24,568 nt of DNA. Source: an uncultured Gloeocapsa sp. Lineage in GTDB: Bacteria; Cyanobacteriota; Cyanobacteriia; Cyanobacteriales; Gloeocapsaceae. The position numbers and the translations under genes are program-made. The notes beneath the pieces were generated by a model, which saw nothing but the letters and a program-made list of their open reading frames with translations, did not search any database and had not been told where the DNA came from. Where the stretch lies: the NCBI GenBank assembly GCA_937930495.1, contig CALGKL010000006.1:1-24568 (forward strand). Reading direction: 5' to 3'. Positions 15,715 to 24,568 of this stretch are shown in pieces. Position 1 is the first letter of the stretch. Every line of letters starts with the position of its first letter.

Positions 15715-15750
15715 AGACTATACTATATTAATCCTAATCGGTACTTTTAA
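15715..15750 (-). promoter_or_regulatory. Candidate promoter for the metallophosphoesterase-hisC unit
   Basis: On the - strand TTAAAA (15750-15745) lies 17 bp before TATAGT (15727-15722), a 4/6 and 5/6 match to the sigma-70 consensus. A second TATAGT follows at 15722-15717. The predicted start near 15715 would put the 15712-15684 hairpin at the very 5' end of the mRNA. Confidence 0.3.
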
Positions 15751-15758
15751 GGGGATTG

Positions 15759-16925
15759 TTAATTACCGAATTTTTCCAATTGTTGGAAGATTTTTTCTAG
15801 CAATTGAGAGTTTTTGAGTTGTTCTATTTGGATTTCTTCGTTGAATTTTAGGGGAATTACCTCGGTTTGACTTTTCGTGGTAGGTGTTTCTTCTTCAGGG
15901 GTTTGTGTCTCTGTTTCCTGGGTAGGGATTATTTCTTCTTCAGGGGTTTGTATCTCTGTTTCCTCGGTAGGTGTTTCCGTCGTAATTTGGTGATCAGGAT
16001 CTACAATCGATTGTGCTGTATTTAGGGAAAATTCACCTTTGATTAGTTTGGAAAGGTTATCTTCTTGGTTAGGTTGATAGTTAACTAACTGTACAGAGGT
16101 ATTAAAGAGATTTTCAATTTTTTCTCCTTGATCATCGATGAATTCGAGTTTAACCCAATTGATTCCCGGTTGAAATCCTTTTAAATATACGGGTTTCCAA
16201 CTGTCTAACAAGAAACTCTCGTCATTGATAGTTACTCTAATACGCCAATCGCTAATATTATCATTAGGATTTTGCTTAGCGACAAAGTGAAGAGGAGCAT
16301 TAGTTAGGTAGAAGTCTAACATAATTGGTTCTGCTCCATAGGTACCTTGAGGACTGTTATAGGTTAACAGGGGTAGGGAAGTATCGGGGGTATAACCGGT
16401 TTGAGTATAAATATGAAAGGGAATTTGAGCGTAAGCTCCTTCATTTTTAAAGCTTTCCAACCAGGGTTTAACCGCAAATACCCTCAGAGTATGAGTTCCC
16501 GGTGTTAAATCTTCTAAAACGATTGGTTCATTGAGATCATATATAGATAGATATCGATCATTGTCTAGGATCAGTTGTAAATGAGGTCCGAGATTAAGTT
16601 GGGAATCCCTAAAAATTGGTAAATCTTGGACTTGGAGTTTGACGGTTACGGTATTCTCAGTAAATACTTGGTCAGGTTGGGGGGTGAGGATACTTACCTG
16701 TGGTTGGTATTTACTCAAAATTGTATCTAACTCATTAATAATTGCAGGAGGAGCAATCTCCTCTAGACGATTAGGTTGAGTCTTGTTTTCTACTCCAGAG
16801 CGATCGCTAATATTGTTATTTTCTAGATTATCACTACAACCGATTAAACTCCAACTGACTAATATTAGTAATAGATAGACAAAAATCGTTTTTATTGATT
16901 TAGCTCTATGTTTAAAAGTCAACAT
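15759..16925 (-). CDS. Predicted lipoprotein of unknown function with two beta-rich domains and a Thr/Glu repeat tail
   Basis: A 388-residue protein I cannot assign to a named family. It begins with a basic N-region and a hydrophobic stretch ending in the lipobox SLIGC (C30). A low-complexity linker follows. Residues about 74-175 (SILTPQPDQVFTENTVTVKL, GPHLQLILDNDRYLSIYDLN, LTPGTHTLRVFAVKPW) look like an Ig-like beta domain. Residues about 185-290 hold a second one with LDFYLTNAPLHF, WRIRVTINDE and WVKLEFIDDQGE. About 312-345 is a Thr/Glu/Pro-rich stretch built on a 15-residue repeat, then a short predicted helix ends the protein. Likely membrane-anchored and periplasm-facing. A role in the envelope is inference. 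The upstream 361 bp are shared with the divergent psaA gene. Confidence 0.78.
   Translation of the reverse strand: MLTFKHRAKSIKTIFVYLLLILVSWSLIGCSDNLENNNISDRSGVENKTQPNRLEEIAPPAIINELDTILSKYQPQVSILTPQPDQVFTENTVTVKLQVQDLPIFRDSQLNLGPHLQLILDNDRYLSIYDLNEPIVLEDLTPGTHTLRVFAVKPWLESFKNEGAYAQIPFHIYTQTGYTPDTSLPLLTYNSPQGTYGAEPIMLDFYLTNAPLHFVAKQNPNDNISDWRIRVTINDESFLLDSWKPVYLKGFQPGINWVKLEFIDDQGEKIENLFNTSVQLVNYQPNQEDNLSKLIKGEFSLNTAQSIVDPDHQITTETPTEETEIQTPEEEIIPTQETETQTPEEETPTTKSQTEVIPLKFNEEIQIEQLKNSQLLEKIFQQLEKFGN
15887..15964 (-). repeat. Tandem 45-bp repeat encoding the Thr/Glu-rich tail
   Basis: A 33-bp core at 15887-15919 recurs at 15932-15964 with one difference (G to A), giving a period of 45 bp or 15 codons. 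It encodes the peptide units ending in QTPEEE. The in-frame period suggests expansion by slippage or duplication that keeps the reading frame. Confidence 0.75.
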
Positions 16926-17286
16926 AATTCCTATTATTGATTAATATTCTTCCTATTTGGCAATATAACGTATCTTCAGTCAAAATTAAGTTTTATTAAG
17001 AAAAGTTAAAAAGGCTTGACTTTTCTCCCCAAAAAAGGTTTGGAAAAACCAGAATAGTTGGGAAAAATGGGCTAATTTTAAATATTGTTAATGATTAGTA
17101 AAATAAAGTCATAGAGGCATTAATATCATCAATAGTGCTTTGCTCAAAAAAAAGAAACAAAGTACAAAAAGTTGCGTTATTTTAGAACAAAGGTCAAAAG
17201 TGAAAACTAAAAGACCCGAATCCAAATAACAAAACGATTCACAAACTGCAAACCCTAATTTTGTTGTCGAGAGAGGAGACACCCTC
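16926..17286. promoter_or_regulatory. Intergenic region with psaA and lipoprotein gene promoters
   Basis: This 361-bp divergent gap has no visible gene. A TTGACT (about 17017) and a TAAAAT (17099-17104) are single promoter-like hexamers, but I could not pair a confident -35/-10. A short stem GGTTT-GGAA-AAACC (17038-17051) is present. I looked for the RpaB-type HLR1 direct repeat and did not find a match. The psaA ribosome binding site AGGAG (17274-17278) lies 8 nt before the ATG. A long AT-rich leader is likely. Confidence 0.45.
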
Positions 17287-19542
17287 ATGACAATTAGTCC
17301 CCCAGAGAAAGAGGCGAAAGCCAGAATAATAGTAGATAAAGATCCAGTGCCCACCTCATTCGAGAAATGGGGGAAGCCAGGTCATTTTGATCGCACTCTG
17401 GCGAGAGGGCCAAAAACCACAACTTGGATTTGGAATCTCCACGCCGATGCGCACGATTTTGACAGTCAAACAAGTGATCTAGAAGATATTTCACGGAAGA
17501 TCTTCAGTGCTCACTTTGGACACTTAGCCGTAGTATTCGTTTGGTTAAGTGGGATGTACTTCCATGGCGCACGTTTTTCCAATTACGAAGCCTGGTTAGC
17601 CGATCCCACCCACATTAAGCCAAGCGCTCAAGTAGTTTGGCCGATTGTCGGTCAGGATATCCTCAACGCCGATGTAGGCGGTGGATTCCACGGAATTCAG
17701 ATTACCTCCGGATTTTTCCAACTTTGGCGTGCTTCTGGTATTACCAATGAGTATCAGTTATACTGCACAGCGATCGGTGGGCTAGTAATGGCTGGGCTAA
17801 TGCTGTTTGCCGGCTGGTTTCACTACCACAAAAGTGCTCCCAAACTGGAATGGTTCCAAAACGTGGAATCAATGTTAAACCACCACTTAGCAGGGTTACT
17901 AGGTTTAGGCTCTCTAGGTTGGGCGGGTCACCAGATACACGTTTCCCTACCAATCAACAAACTGTTAGACGCAGGAGTAGCGCCTCAAGACATACCCTTG
18001 CCTCACGAGTTCATCCTCGATAGCAGCAAGATGGTAGAGCTATACCCTAGTTTCGCCCAAGGATTAACCCCCTTCTTTACCCTTAATTGGGGAGTATATT
18101 CAGACTTCCTAACCTTCAAAGGAGGACTAAATCCAGTAACAGGTGGCTTGTGGCTATCAGATACAGCCCATCACCATTTGGCGATCGCGGTGCTATTTAT
18201 TATCGCTGGTCATATGTATCGTACCAACTGGGGTATTGGTCACAGTATCAAAGAAATCCTAGAAGGACAAAGAGATCCGATCACGGGCACAACCCACCAA
18301 GGACTCTACGAGGTCTTGACCACCTCTTGGCACGCGCAACTAGCGTTAAACCTAGCCCTATTAGGTTCTTTGACCATCATCGTGGCTCATCATATGTACG
18401 CGATGCCGCCCTATCCCTATCTAGCTACAGATTACGGAACACAACTATCAATCTTTACTCACCATATGTGGATTGGTGGCTTCCTAATCGTAGGAGCAGG
18501 GGCCCACGCAGCGATATTTATGGTAAGAGACTATGATCCGGCCAAAAACGTCGATAACCTGCTAGACAGAGTGATTCGTCAAAGAGATGCGCTCATTTCT
18601 CACCTCAACTGGGTATGTATCTTCCTAGGTTTCCACAGCTTCGGTCTGTACATCCACAACGACACGATGCGTGCATTGGGTCGCCCTCAGGATATGTTTT
18701 CTGACACAGCGATTCAGCTACAGCCAGTGTTTGCACAGTGGATTCAAAACCTACATGCCCTAGCACCGGGTGGCACAGCGCCCAACGCCCTAGAACCAGT
18801 GAGCTACGCTTTTGGTGGTGGGATAGTAGCTGTAGCAGGAAAAGTAGCGATGATGCCTATTACCCTAGGCACGGCAGACTTTATGGTGCATCATATCCAT
18901 GCTTTCACCATTCACGTAACTGTCTTGATTCTCCTCAAAGGGGTACTTTACGCTCGTAGCTCTCGTTTAATTCCTGACAAAGCAAACCTAGGCTTCCGCT
19001 TCCCTTGCGATGGTCCAGGACGTGGCGGTACTTGTCAAGTTTCTGGTTGGGACCACGTTTTCTTAGGTCTTTTCTGGATGTACAACTCCTTATCGATTGT
19101 GATCTTCCACTTTAGCTGGAAGATGCAGTCAGACGTATGGGGAACAGTACTACCTGATGGCAGTGTATCCCACATCACCTCTGGTAACTTCGCTCAAAGC
19201 GCGATCACCATTAACGGTTGGCTAAGAGACTTCCTCTGGGCTCAATCAGCACAGGTGATTAATTCCTATGGCTCAGCTTTGTCAGCTTACGGCATAATGT
19301 TCTTAGCTGGGCACTTCATCTTCGCCTTTAGCTTAATGTTCCTCTTCAGTGGACGTGGTTACTGGCAAGAATTGATTGAGTCTATTGTTTGGGCTCACAA
19401 CAAGCTAAGAGTAGCCCCGGCGATTCAGCCTCGCGCTCTGAGTATTATTCAGGGACGTGCTGTAGGGGTAGCCCACTACTTGCTAGGCGGAATCGTTACC
19501 ACCTGGGCATTCTTCCTAGCAAGAATACTTGCAGTAGGTTAA
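17287..19542 (+). CDS. psaA: Photosystem I P700 chlorophyll a apoprotein A1
   Basis: The 751-residue PsaA subunit of the photosystem I reaction-centre heterodimer in the thylakoid membrane, binding P700, most antenna chlorophylls and the shared FX cluster. The FX loop [12 protein letters not shown] carries C574 and C583, the two cysteines PsaA gives to FX. Other family landmarks include [21 protein letters not shown] at the first membrane helix, several HHLA pairs, and the C-terminal [19 protein letters not shown]. Length is normal, with no break. An AGGAG ribosome binding site lies 8 nt before the ATG. psaB follows after 133 bp on the same strand, the usual cyanobacterial psaAB operon. Confidence 0.99.
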   Translation: MTISPPEKEAKARIIVDKDPVPTSFEKWGKPGHFDRTLARGPKTTTWIWNLHADAHDFDSQTSDLEDISRKIFSAHFGHLAVVFVWLSGMYFHGARFSNYEAWLADPTHIKPSAQVVWPIVGQDILNADVGGGFHGIQITSGFFQLWRASGITNEYQLYCTAIGGLVMAGLMLFAGWFHYHKSAPKLEWFQNVESMLNHHLAGLLGLGSLGWAGHQIHVSLPINKLLDAGVAPQDIPLPHEFILDSSKMVELYPSFAQGLTPFFTLNWGVYSDFLTFKGGLNPVTGGLWLSDTAHHHLAIAVLFIIAGHMYRTNWGIGHSIKEILEGQRDPITGTTHQGLYEVLTTSWHAQLALNLALLGSLTIIVAHHMYAMPPYPYLATDYGTQLSIFTHHMWIGGFLIVGAGAHAAIFMVRDYDPAKNVDNLLDRVIRQRDALISHLNWVCIFLGFHSFGLYIHNDTMRALGRPQDMFSDTAIQLQPVFAQWIQNLHALAPGGTAPNALEPVSYAFGGGIVAVAGKVAMMPITLGTADFMVHHIHAFTIHVTVLILLKGVLYARSSRLIPDKANLGFRFPCDGPGRGGTCQVSGWDHVFLGLFWMYNSLSIVIFHFSWKMQSDVWGTVLPDGSVSHITSGNFAQSAITINGWLRDFLWAQSAQVINSYGSALSAYGIMFLAGHFIFAFSLMFLFSGRGYWQELIESIVWAHNKLRVAPAIQPRALSIIQGRAVGVAHYLLGGIVTTWAFFLARILAVG

Positions 19543-19571
19543 ACTAACTGTAAATTGTTACGAACCTATCA

Positions 19572-19591
19572 CCTGGAACAACCGTTCCAGG
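19572..19591 (+). other. Intercistronic hairpin between psaA and psaB
   Basis: CCTGGAAC (19572-19579) and GTTCCAGG (19584-19591) form a perfect 8-bp stem with an AACC loop. No T-run follows, so it is not a standard terminator. It may mark a processing or stability point of the psaAB mRNA. Confidence 0.6.
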
Positions 19592-19650
19592 GATAAACTA
19601 AAAAACAAGCATCACCTGCAGTAAATACCGCATAAGCTCAATCGTTCACG

Positions 19651-19668
19651 AACAGGAGAACTTCTGTT
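19651..19668 (+). promoter_or_regulatory. Hairpin enclosing the psaB Shine-Dalgarno
   Basis: AACAGGAGAACTTCTGTT can fold into a 7-bp stem (one G-U pair) with a GAAC loop. The AGGAG (19654-19658), the only good SD-like sequence before psaB, lies in the left arm, 17 nt from the ATG, longer than the usual 5-10. Pairing would hide it. Confidence 0.5.
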
Positions 19669-19675
19669 TATAGCT

Positions 19676-21892
19676 ATGGCAACTAAATTTCCCAAATTTA
19701 GCCAGGATCTCGCTCAAGACCCGACAACACGTCGGATTTGGTACGGGATTGCTACAGCCCACGACTTTGAAACCCACGATGGCATGACCGAGGAAAATCT
19801 CTACCAAAAGATTTTTGCCTCTCATTTCGGACACATCGCGATTATCTTTCTGTGGACTTCCGGCACTCTCTTCCACGTAGCCTGGCAAGGTAACTTTGAA
19901 CAATGGATCAAAGATCCTCTGAATGTCCGTCCCATCGCTCACGCAATCTGGGACCCTCACTTCGGTCAAGGTGCGTTAGACGCCTTTACTCAAGCTGGAG
20001 CGTCTAATCCAGTAAACATCGCTTACTCTGGGGTTTATCACTGGTTCTATACCATTGGGATGACCACCAATCAAGACCTCTACCAAGGTGCCGTATTCCT
20101 GTTAATTCTAGCTTCTGTATTCTTGTTCGCCGGCTGGTTACACTTACAACCTAAGTTCCGTCCTAGCCTATCTTGGTTCAAGAATGCTGAGTCTCGTCTT
20201 AACCACCACCTAGCCGGTCTATTTGGGGTAAGCTCTTTGGCTTGGACAGGTCACTTAGTACACGTGGCTATTCCAGAATCTCGTGGTCAACACGTCGGTT
20301 GGGACAACTTCTTGTCCACTCCTCCTCATCCAGCAGGTCTAGCACCTTTCTTCACAGGGAACTGGGGAGTGTACGCTCAAAACCCCGATACCGCTAACCA
20401 CGTATTCGGTACTTCCCAAGGAGCAGGAACAGCGATTCTAACCTTCTTAGGTGGCTTCCATCCTCAAACAGAATCTCTGTGGTTGACTGATATAGCTCAT
20501 CACCACCTAGCGATCGCGGTAATCTTCATCATCGCTGGTCATATGTACCGTACCAACTTCGGGATCGGACATAGCATTAAAGAGATTCTGAAAGCACACA
20601 AGCCCCCTCAAGGTACTCCCTTCGGTGGTATGCTCGGAGAAGGACACGTTGGTCTCTACGACACAATTAACAACTCTCTACACTTCCAATTAGCTCTCGC
20701 TTTAGCTTCTTTAGGTGTAATTACTTCTCTAGTAGCGCAGCACATGTACTCTATCCCGCCCTATGTATTTATGGCGCGTGATTATACAACTCAAGCTGCT
20801 CTCTACACCCACCACCAGTACATCGCTGGCTTCATTATGGTAGGTGCTTTCGCTCACGGTGCAATCTTCTTAGTCCGTGATTATGACCCCGAAGCGAACA
20901 AAAACAACGTTTTAGCCAGAGTTCTCGAACACAAAGAAGCGATTATCTCCCACTTGAGCTGGGTATCTCTCTTCCTAGGTTTCCACACTCTCGGTCTCTA
21001 CGTCCACAATGATGTAGTAGTTGCTTTCGGAACTCCTGAAAAACAAATCCTGATTGAGCCTGTATTCGCACAATGGATTCAAGCTACTCATGGTAAAGCT
21101 CTCTACGGTTTTGATGTCTTACTATCTAACCCTGATAGCATTGCTTCTACGACTAACGCTGTGTGGTTACCTGGCTGGTTAGACGCTATTAACAGTGGTA
21201 CTAACTCCCTGTTTTTAACCATCGGTCCTGGCGACTTTTTAGTCCACCACGCGATCGCTCTTGGTTTACACACAACCACCCTGATTCTCGTTAAAGGTGC
21301 TTTAGATGCCCGTGGTTCTAAACTTATGCCCGATAAGAAAGACTTCGGCTTCTCCTTCCCTTGCGATGGTCCAGGTCGTGGTGGTACTTGTGATATCTCT
21401 GCTTGGGACGCTTTTTACCTGGCTATGTTCTGGATGCTCAACACTCTAGGCTGGTTAACCTTCTACTGGCACTGGAAACATCTCGGTATCTGGCAAGGTA
21501 ACGTCGCTCAATTCAACGAAAACTCTACCTACCTCATGGGTTGGTTCCGCGATTACCTCTGGGCTAACTCTGCTCAATTAATCAACGGTTACAATCCCTA
21601 CGGTGTGAACAACCTCTCTGTCTGGGCTTGGATGTTCCTCTTCGGTCACCTAGTTTGGGCTACTGGTTTCATGTTCCTCATCTCCTGGAGAGGATACTGG
21701 CAAGAGTTAATCGAAACTATTGTTTGGGCACACGAACGTACCCCTCTAGCTAACCTAGTTCGCTGGAAAGACAAACCCGTTGCTCTTTCAATCGTACAAG
21801 CTCGTTTGGTAGGTCTAGCTCACTTCACCGTGGGATACGTCTTTACCTACGCTGCTTTCTTAATTGCTTCTACCGCTGGTAAGTTCGGTTGA
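19676..21892 (+). CDS. psaB: Photosystem I P700 chlorophyll a apoprotein A2
   Basis: The 738-residue PsaB partner of PsaA in the photosystem I core. The N-terminus [20 protein letters not shown] is the conserved start of the family, which fixes the start codon. The FX loop [12 protein letters not shown] carries C563 and C572, the other two ligands of the inter-subunit [4Fe-4S] cluster. Other landmarks are [20 protein letters not shown], repeated HHLA motifs and the closing [20 protein letters not shown]. There are about eleven hydrophobic helices. Its AGGAG lies unusually far (17 nt) before the ATG, inside a predicted hairpin. The gene ends at a symmetrical terminator shared with treH. Confidence 0.99.
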   Translation: MATKFPKFSQDLAQDPTTRRIWYGIATAHDFETHDGMTEENLYQKIFASHFGHIAIIFLWTSGTLFHVAWQGNFEQWIKDPLNVRPIAHAIWDPHFGQGALDAFTQAGASNPVNIAYSGVYHWFYTIGMTTNQDLYQGAVFLLILASVFLFAGWLHLQPKFRPSLSWFKNAESRLNHHLAGLFGVSSLAWTGHLVHVAIPESRGQHVGWDNFLSTPPHPAGLAPFFTGNWGVYAQNPDTANHVFGTSQGAGTAILTFLGGFHPQTESLWLTDIAHHHLAIAVIFIIAGHMYRTNFGIGHSIKEILKAHKPPQGTPFGGMLGEGHVGLYDTINNSLHFQLALALASLGVITSLVAQHMYSIPPYVFMARDYTTQAALYTHHQYIAGFIMVGAFAHGAIFLVRDYDPEANKNNVLARVLEHKEAIISHLSWVSLFLGFHTLGLYVHNDVVVAFGTPEKQILIEPVFAQWIQATHGKALYGFDVLLSNPDSIASTTNAVWLPGWLDAINSGTNSLFLTIGPGDFLVHHAIALGLHTTTLILVKGALDARGSKLMPDKKDFGFSFPCDGPGRGGTCDISAWDAFYLAMFWMLNTLGWLTFYWHWKHLGIWQGNVAQFNENSTYLMGWFRDYLWANSAQLINGYNPYGVNNLSVWAWMFLFGHLVWATGFMFLISWRGYWQELIETIVWAHERTPLANLVRWKDKPVALSIVQARLVGLAHFTVGYVFTYAAFLIASTAGKFG

Positions 21893-21920
21893 TAATTGAA
21901 GTTACTCGGTTTAGCTAACT

Positions 21921-21951
21921 AAAAAAAAGCCCCTAAAGGGGCTTTTTTTTT
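21921..21951. terminator. Bidirectional terminator between psaB and treH
   Basis: A8-GCCCC-TAAA-GGGGC-T9: a five-GC stem extended by the flanking A:T run to 13 bp, loop TAAA. T-runs follow it on both strands, so it can stop psaB on + and treH on -. Confidence 0.93.
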
Positions 21952-21956
21952 AAGGG

Positions 21957-23477
21957 CTAGAGAAAAAATAAAGCTAGCAACTCCAAAAAAACACCATTAG
22001 TCCAACCGAAGCCAATCTCATTGCTGTTATAGCCATAGTAGATAGCTTGGGAAACCTCAGAAGAACAACGGGAGACGTCGTATTTTTCTAAAATAACCCC
22101 GGTTTTTTCAAACTCTTGGACGATCAGACTAATAAACTTACTAGCTAGACGATAGGCGTCTTCGTGATAACCGTAGTTACGCAACCCCTCGATGGCGAAT
22201 AATTGTAATGGCGCCCAGCCAAAGGGACCATCCCATTGATTCCCAGAAACGTAGTTACTAGTTAGTAACCCGCCATTGGCTTCTAGTCGGCACAAATTAT
22301 CTCTCAAGCGTCTAGCTTGTTCTGGTGAAGCTACATTAGCCCACATAGGCATAAAAGTAGTAGCAAATTCATAACAACTTCTTTTTCCTCTCCGAAAATT
22401 ATAGTCAAAGTACATTCCTCTTTCTTCATCCCAAAGATACTCATCGATAAGTTTTTGGCGATGTTGAGAATTAGCTAACCAGTTTTCGGCGATATCTTCG
22501 TGTCCTAAAATTTGGTGGATGAGGGCGAGATCTTTTTCCATTTGGTAGAGTAAAACATTCAGACAAACCGGGGCATAATGGATAATATCCACACTAAAAG
22601 GACCAAAACGGTTACTAATATCAAAACCTGACTCACGCATGGAGCGATCGCCCTGATAGAATAGGTCTGTGAGGGTATCTTCTTGGCGATTATAGTATAG
22701 GTCTAGGTCATAGTCTTCTATCTCTTTCAGACCCCGATAATAGCCCAACACCCTATCATAATGAGTCAACCCCTTTTCGTCTTTTTCAGAGTCAACTACT
22801 TCTGGCGCCGGACCACTGCCCAAGGCGTTATAATGGGATAAGCCTGTAGCAGGGTTCAGATGGGGGGGAACCGTCCAATAAAAGTAATAAGCTTCGAGGG
22901 TTGGTAATAAGGATTTTAACCACTCTAGATCTGAATTAGACTCAAATACCCGTAAAACTGTACGACTAAACAGGGGAGGATGGGAACGATTGAGCATATA
23001 ACTACGATTCCCGTTGAGGATAGTACCATAGTGTTTGACTTGATAACTCAATAGGTCAGCCATATTTTGGGCTAGAGGGTATTCCTGGTCCCTAAGTAAA
23101 CCCAAGACGATAAAATAACTATCCCAACCGTACATCTCATTAAATCTCCCTCCTGGGACAACATAATCTAGGGGAAGATAGAGTAACCCGTGTTCGCTGA
23201 TTTGGTTAGTCTCGGTAGGTAGGGTGCGTATTTCGATTTGGCTAAATTTTTCTGGGGTGACTATTAACTCAATTTTATTTTTGATCTCATCGAGGTTTTC
23301 TTGACCGGAAACATACACCAACCAGGGTTCACCTGGTGACTTTTTTATTTTAGGGTCTTTTGCCGCTGCGATGATCTGTTCTGGAGTACGAGTTAGATTT
23401 TTCCAGGTTTTTTTGATGTATTCTCTGACTGCTTGGATTTGTGGTGAATTCGGATCTACAGTGGGATAAGTGAGCAT
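21957..23477 (-). CDS. treH: GH37 trehalase
   Basis: A 506-residue glycoside hydrolase family 37 trehalase, which splits trehalose to two glucoses. Both family signatures are present: PGGRFNEMYGWDSYF (108-122) and QWDGPFGWAPLQ (414-425). The presumed catalytic acid is D286 in RESGFDISNRF (E. coli has SGWD here), and the base is E464 in ILEKYDV. No signal peptide is seen, so it is likely cytoplasmic. Its ATG follows the treY stop directly (TAG-ATG), with no SD, so translation is probably coupled. treZ-treY-treH clusters are known in other cyanobacteria and regulate trehalose level under desiccation or salt stress. Confidence 0.93.
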   Translation of the reverse strand: MLTYPTVDPNSPQIQAVREYIKKTWKNLTRTPEQIIAAAKDPKIKKSPGEPWLVYVSGQENLDEIKNKIELIVTPEKFSQIEIRTLPTETNQISEHGLLYLPLDYVVPGGRFNEMYGWDSYFIVLGLLRDQEYPLAQNMADLLSYQVKHYGTILNGNRSYMLNRSHPPLFSRTVLRVFESNSDLEWLKSLLPTLEAYYFYWTVPPHLNPATGLSHYNALGSGPAPEVVDSEKDEKGLTHYDRVLGYYRGLKEIEDYDLDLYYNRQEDTLTDLFYQGDRSMRESGFDISNRFGPFSVDIIHYAPVCLNVLLYQMEKDLALIHQILGHEDIAENWLANSQHRQKLIDEYLWDEERGMYFDYNFRRGKRSCYEFATTFMPMWANVASPEQARRLRDNLCRLEANGGLLTSNYVSGNQWDGPFGWAPLQLFAIEGLRNYGYHEDAYRLASKFISLIVQEFEKTGVILEKYDVSRCSSEVSQAIYYGYNSNEIGFGWTNGVFLELLALFFL

Positions 23478-24568
23478 CTAACGACTAATAAGTAAGGCTA
23501 CGGGAAATTGGGTTAGGATTTTGCCTAGTAGCAGTTTACTGCTATGGGGTAGCGATCGCTTAGTAAAGATATCTAGCCATTCGCTGACGTTGTTATTAGT
23601 TAATTCTAAGATAGTATCTTGCCAAACTGCTTTACCTAGGGGTATTTGTCCCGGTTCCACTAAAGTCGTATAAAAGCGAGGAACGACGATCAAGGCGTTG
23701 GTTTTTCCTGACTTTCTTTGAAAAGCGACGACATTTTCGGCGTATATTCCTGAAACACTAACCGGTGTATAATCTCCCTGTTGAAAGATTTCTTGATATT
23801 CTGCTAAAGCTTTTAGGGTTTGATGAATCAGATATAATTTAACTCGGCCATCTTTATTATATTTGAGGATATTCTCTAATAAACCAGGTAAATCTTGTTC
23901 TTGTGCTTGCTGTAATTGTTCTAACTCCTGGAGACGTTTATGATAATCTACCGGACGACGGTTATCAGGATCTACTAAACTAAAATCCCACATTTCCGTT
24001 CCCTGATAGATATCTGGTACACCAGGACAAGTCAACTTTAACAGAGTTTGTGAAAGAGAGTTTAAAATACCATAATGGGCTATTTTCTCTCCAAAAGTGC
24101 GTAAACTACTCAAAAACTGATTCTCTGGTTCATCTGTTAATAATTTTTCCACAAAATTAACAAAATTATCTTCATAGTCGGTGTCCGGATGCAACCAACC
24201 TGTATGGACTTTAGCTTCTCTGACTGCTTTGATAACGTATTGTTTAATTCTGTTGATAAAATCTTGATGGTCGTATGGTTCAAAAGGTAATGCACCAACT
24301 AAATTCTGATAGAGAAAATATTCGTCATTGGTATCTAGGGTGATAGAATTAACGCCATTTTGTTTATATTGTTCATTCATTTTTTGCCAAATAATGACTT
24401 GAGTTTGCCATTGTTGGGGTATTTCGGAGAGGACGTTGATTCTTGCTCTTACATCTTCACTTCTTTTTGTATCATGAGTAGAGGAAGTATTGAGGGAATG
24501 GGGCCAATAATTAGCCTGTTGTTGGTTAAAAGCGTGAAATTCTGATATTGTTACCCCGAAGTTATGGG
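23478..24568 (-). CDS. treY: Malto-oligosyltrehalose synthase, C-terminal part (cut by window edge)
   Basis: The frame stays open to the right edge, so only the last 362 or so codons are seen; the N-terminal catalytic barrel is outside. The visible part includes STHDTKRSEDVRARINVLSE near the edge and CPGVPDIYQGTEMWDFSLVD with DPDNRRPVDY, which are hallmarks of TreY. TreY rearranges the reducing-end glucose of a malto-oligosaccharide into a trehalosyl unit; TreZ then releases trehalose. A Met at 24380 is internal, not the start. The gene abuts treH with zero spacing, and treZ may lie farther to the right. Confidence 0.93.
   Translation of the reverse strand, partial: HNFGVTISEFHAFNQQQANYWPHSLNTSSTHDTKRSEDVRARINVLSEIPQQWQTQVIIWQKMNEQYKQNGVNSITLDTNDEYFLYQNLVGALPFEPYDHQDFINRIKQYVIKAVREAKVHTGWLHPDTDYEDNFVNFVEKLLTDEPENQFLSSLRTFGEKIAHYGILNSLSQTLLKLTCPGVPDIYQGTEMWDFSLVDPDNRRPVDYHKRLQELEQLQQAQEQDLPGLLENILKYNKDGRVKLYLIHQTLKALAEYQEIFQQGDYTPVSVSGIYAENVVAFQRKSGKTNALIVVPRFYTTLVEPGQIPLGKAVWQDTILELTNNNVSEWLDIFTKRSLPHSSKLLLGKILTQFPVALLISR

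Noticed and set aside
16926..17286. RpaB/HLR1 direct repeat upstream of psaA
   Set aside because: No pair of (G/T)TTACA-type hexamers with the expected spacing is present.
17287..21892. Several shadow frames antisense or alternate to psaA and psaB (e.g. 19646-19969 -, 18087-18536 +)
   Set aside because: They lie over highly conserved photosystem I coding sequence, have no ribosome binding site and no recognisable product.
1..24568. CRISPR array, insertion sequence, prophage or tRNA/rRNA genes
   Set aside because: No regularly spaced repeats, transposase, integrase or phage gene, and no cloverleaf-like segment was seen.

Overview
The window comes from a cyanobacterium. It carries psaA and psaB (the photosystem I core), a cyanobacterial AbrB-type regulator, a PAP/fibrillin protein and a DUF3318 protein, and I count 18 copies of the cyanobacterial octamer GCGATCGC. 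The DNA is AT-rich by eye. A CnfR/PatB-type regulator at the left end suggests that the organism can, or once could, fix nitrogen. I cannot name the species from sequence alone.

Layout, left to right. (1) 2-172: last codons of a TPR/glycosyltransferase-type protein. (2) 536-2125 (+): cnfR/patB, ending at a strong terminator hairpin. (3) 2246-5491 (-): DUF3318 protein, glcE and glcF, tightly spaced; GlcE and GlcF are two glycolate dehydrogenase subunits. (4) 5572-7644 (-): sdhB and aroC, 3 nt apart. (5) 7833-9092 (+): cyAbrB regulator and a CPBP membrane protease, divergent from sdhB. (6) 9089-11117 (-): metal ABC ATPase, YbjN-domain protein and an unrecognised helical protein. (7) 11202-13661 (+): TroA-like metal-binding lipoprotein, PAP/fibrillin protein, possible micro-ORF and alpha/beta hydrolase. 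(8) 13692-16925 (-): lipoprotein, metallophosphoesterase and hisC. (9) 17287-21892 (+): psaA-psaB, ending at a symmetric terminator. (10) 21957-24568 (-): treY (cut by the window edge) and treH, a trehalose synthesis/degradation pair.

Most genes are core cyanobacterial metabolism: photorespiratory glycolate oxidation, succinate oxidation, the shikimate pathway, histidine biosynthesis, photosystem I and trehalose turnover. Several products are Fe-S proteins (CnfR, GlcF, SdhB, PsaA/PsaB). The metal-uptake genes are split into two divergent units around an 84-bp region holding two identical 19-bp direct repeats, and no permease gene is present.

I found no CRISPR array, insertion sequence, prophage, tRNA or rRNA, and no convincing undescribed multi-gene system. 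The observations most worth checking are in non-coding DNA and gene junctions: the 19-bp repeat pair (11159-11200), a hairpin that encloses the psaB Shine-Dalgarno, an intercistronic psaA-psaB hairpin, a hairpin with a U-tract just before a start codon (15684-15712), and the 41-nt ABC/YbjN gene overlap.
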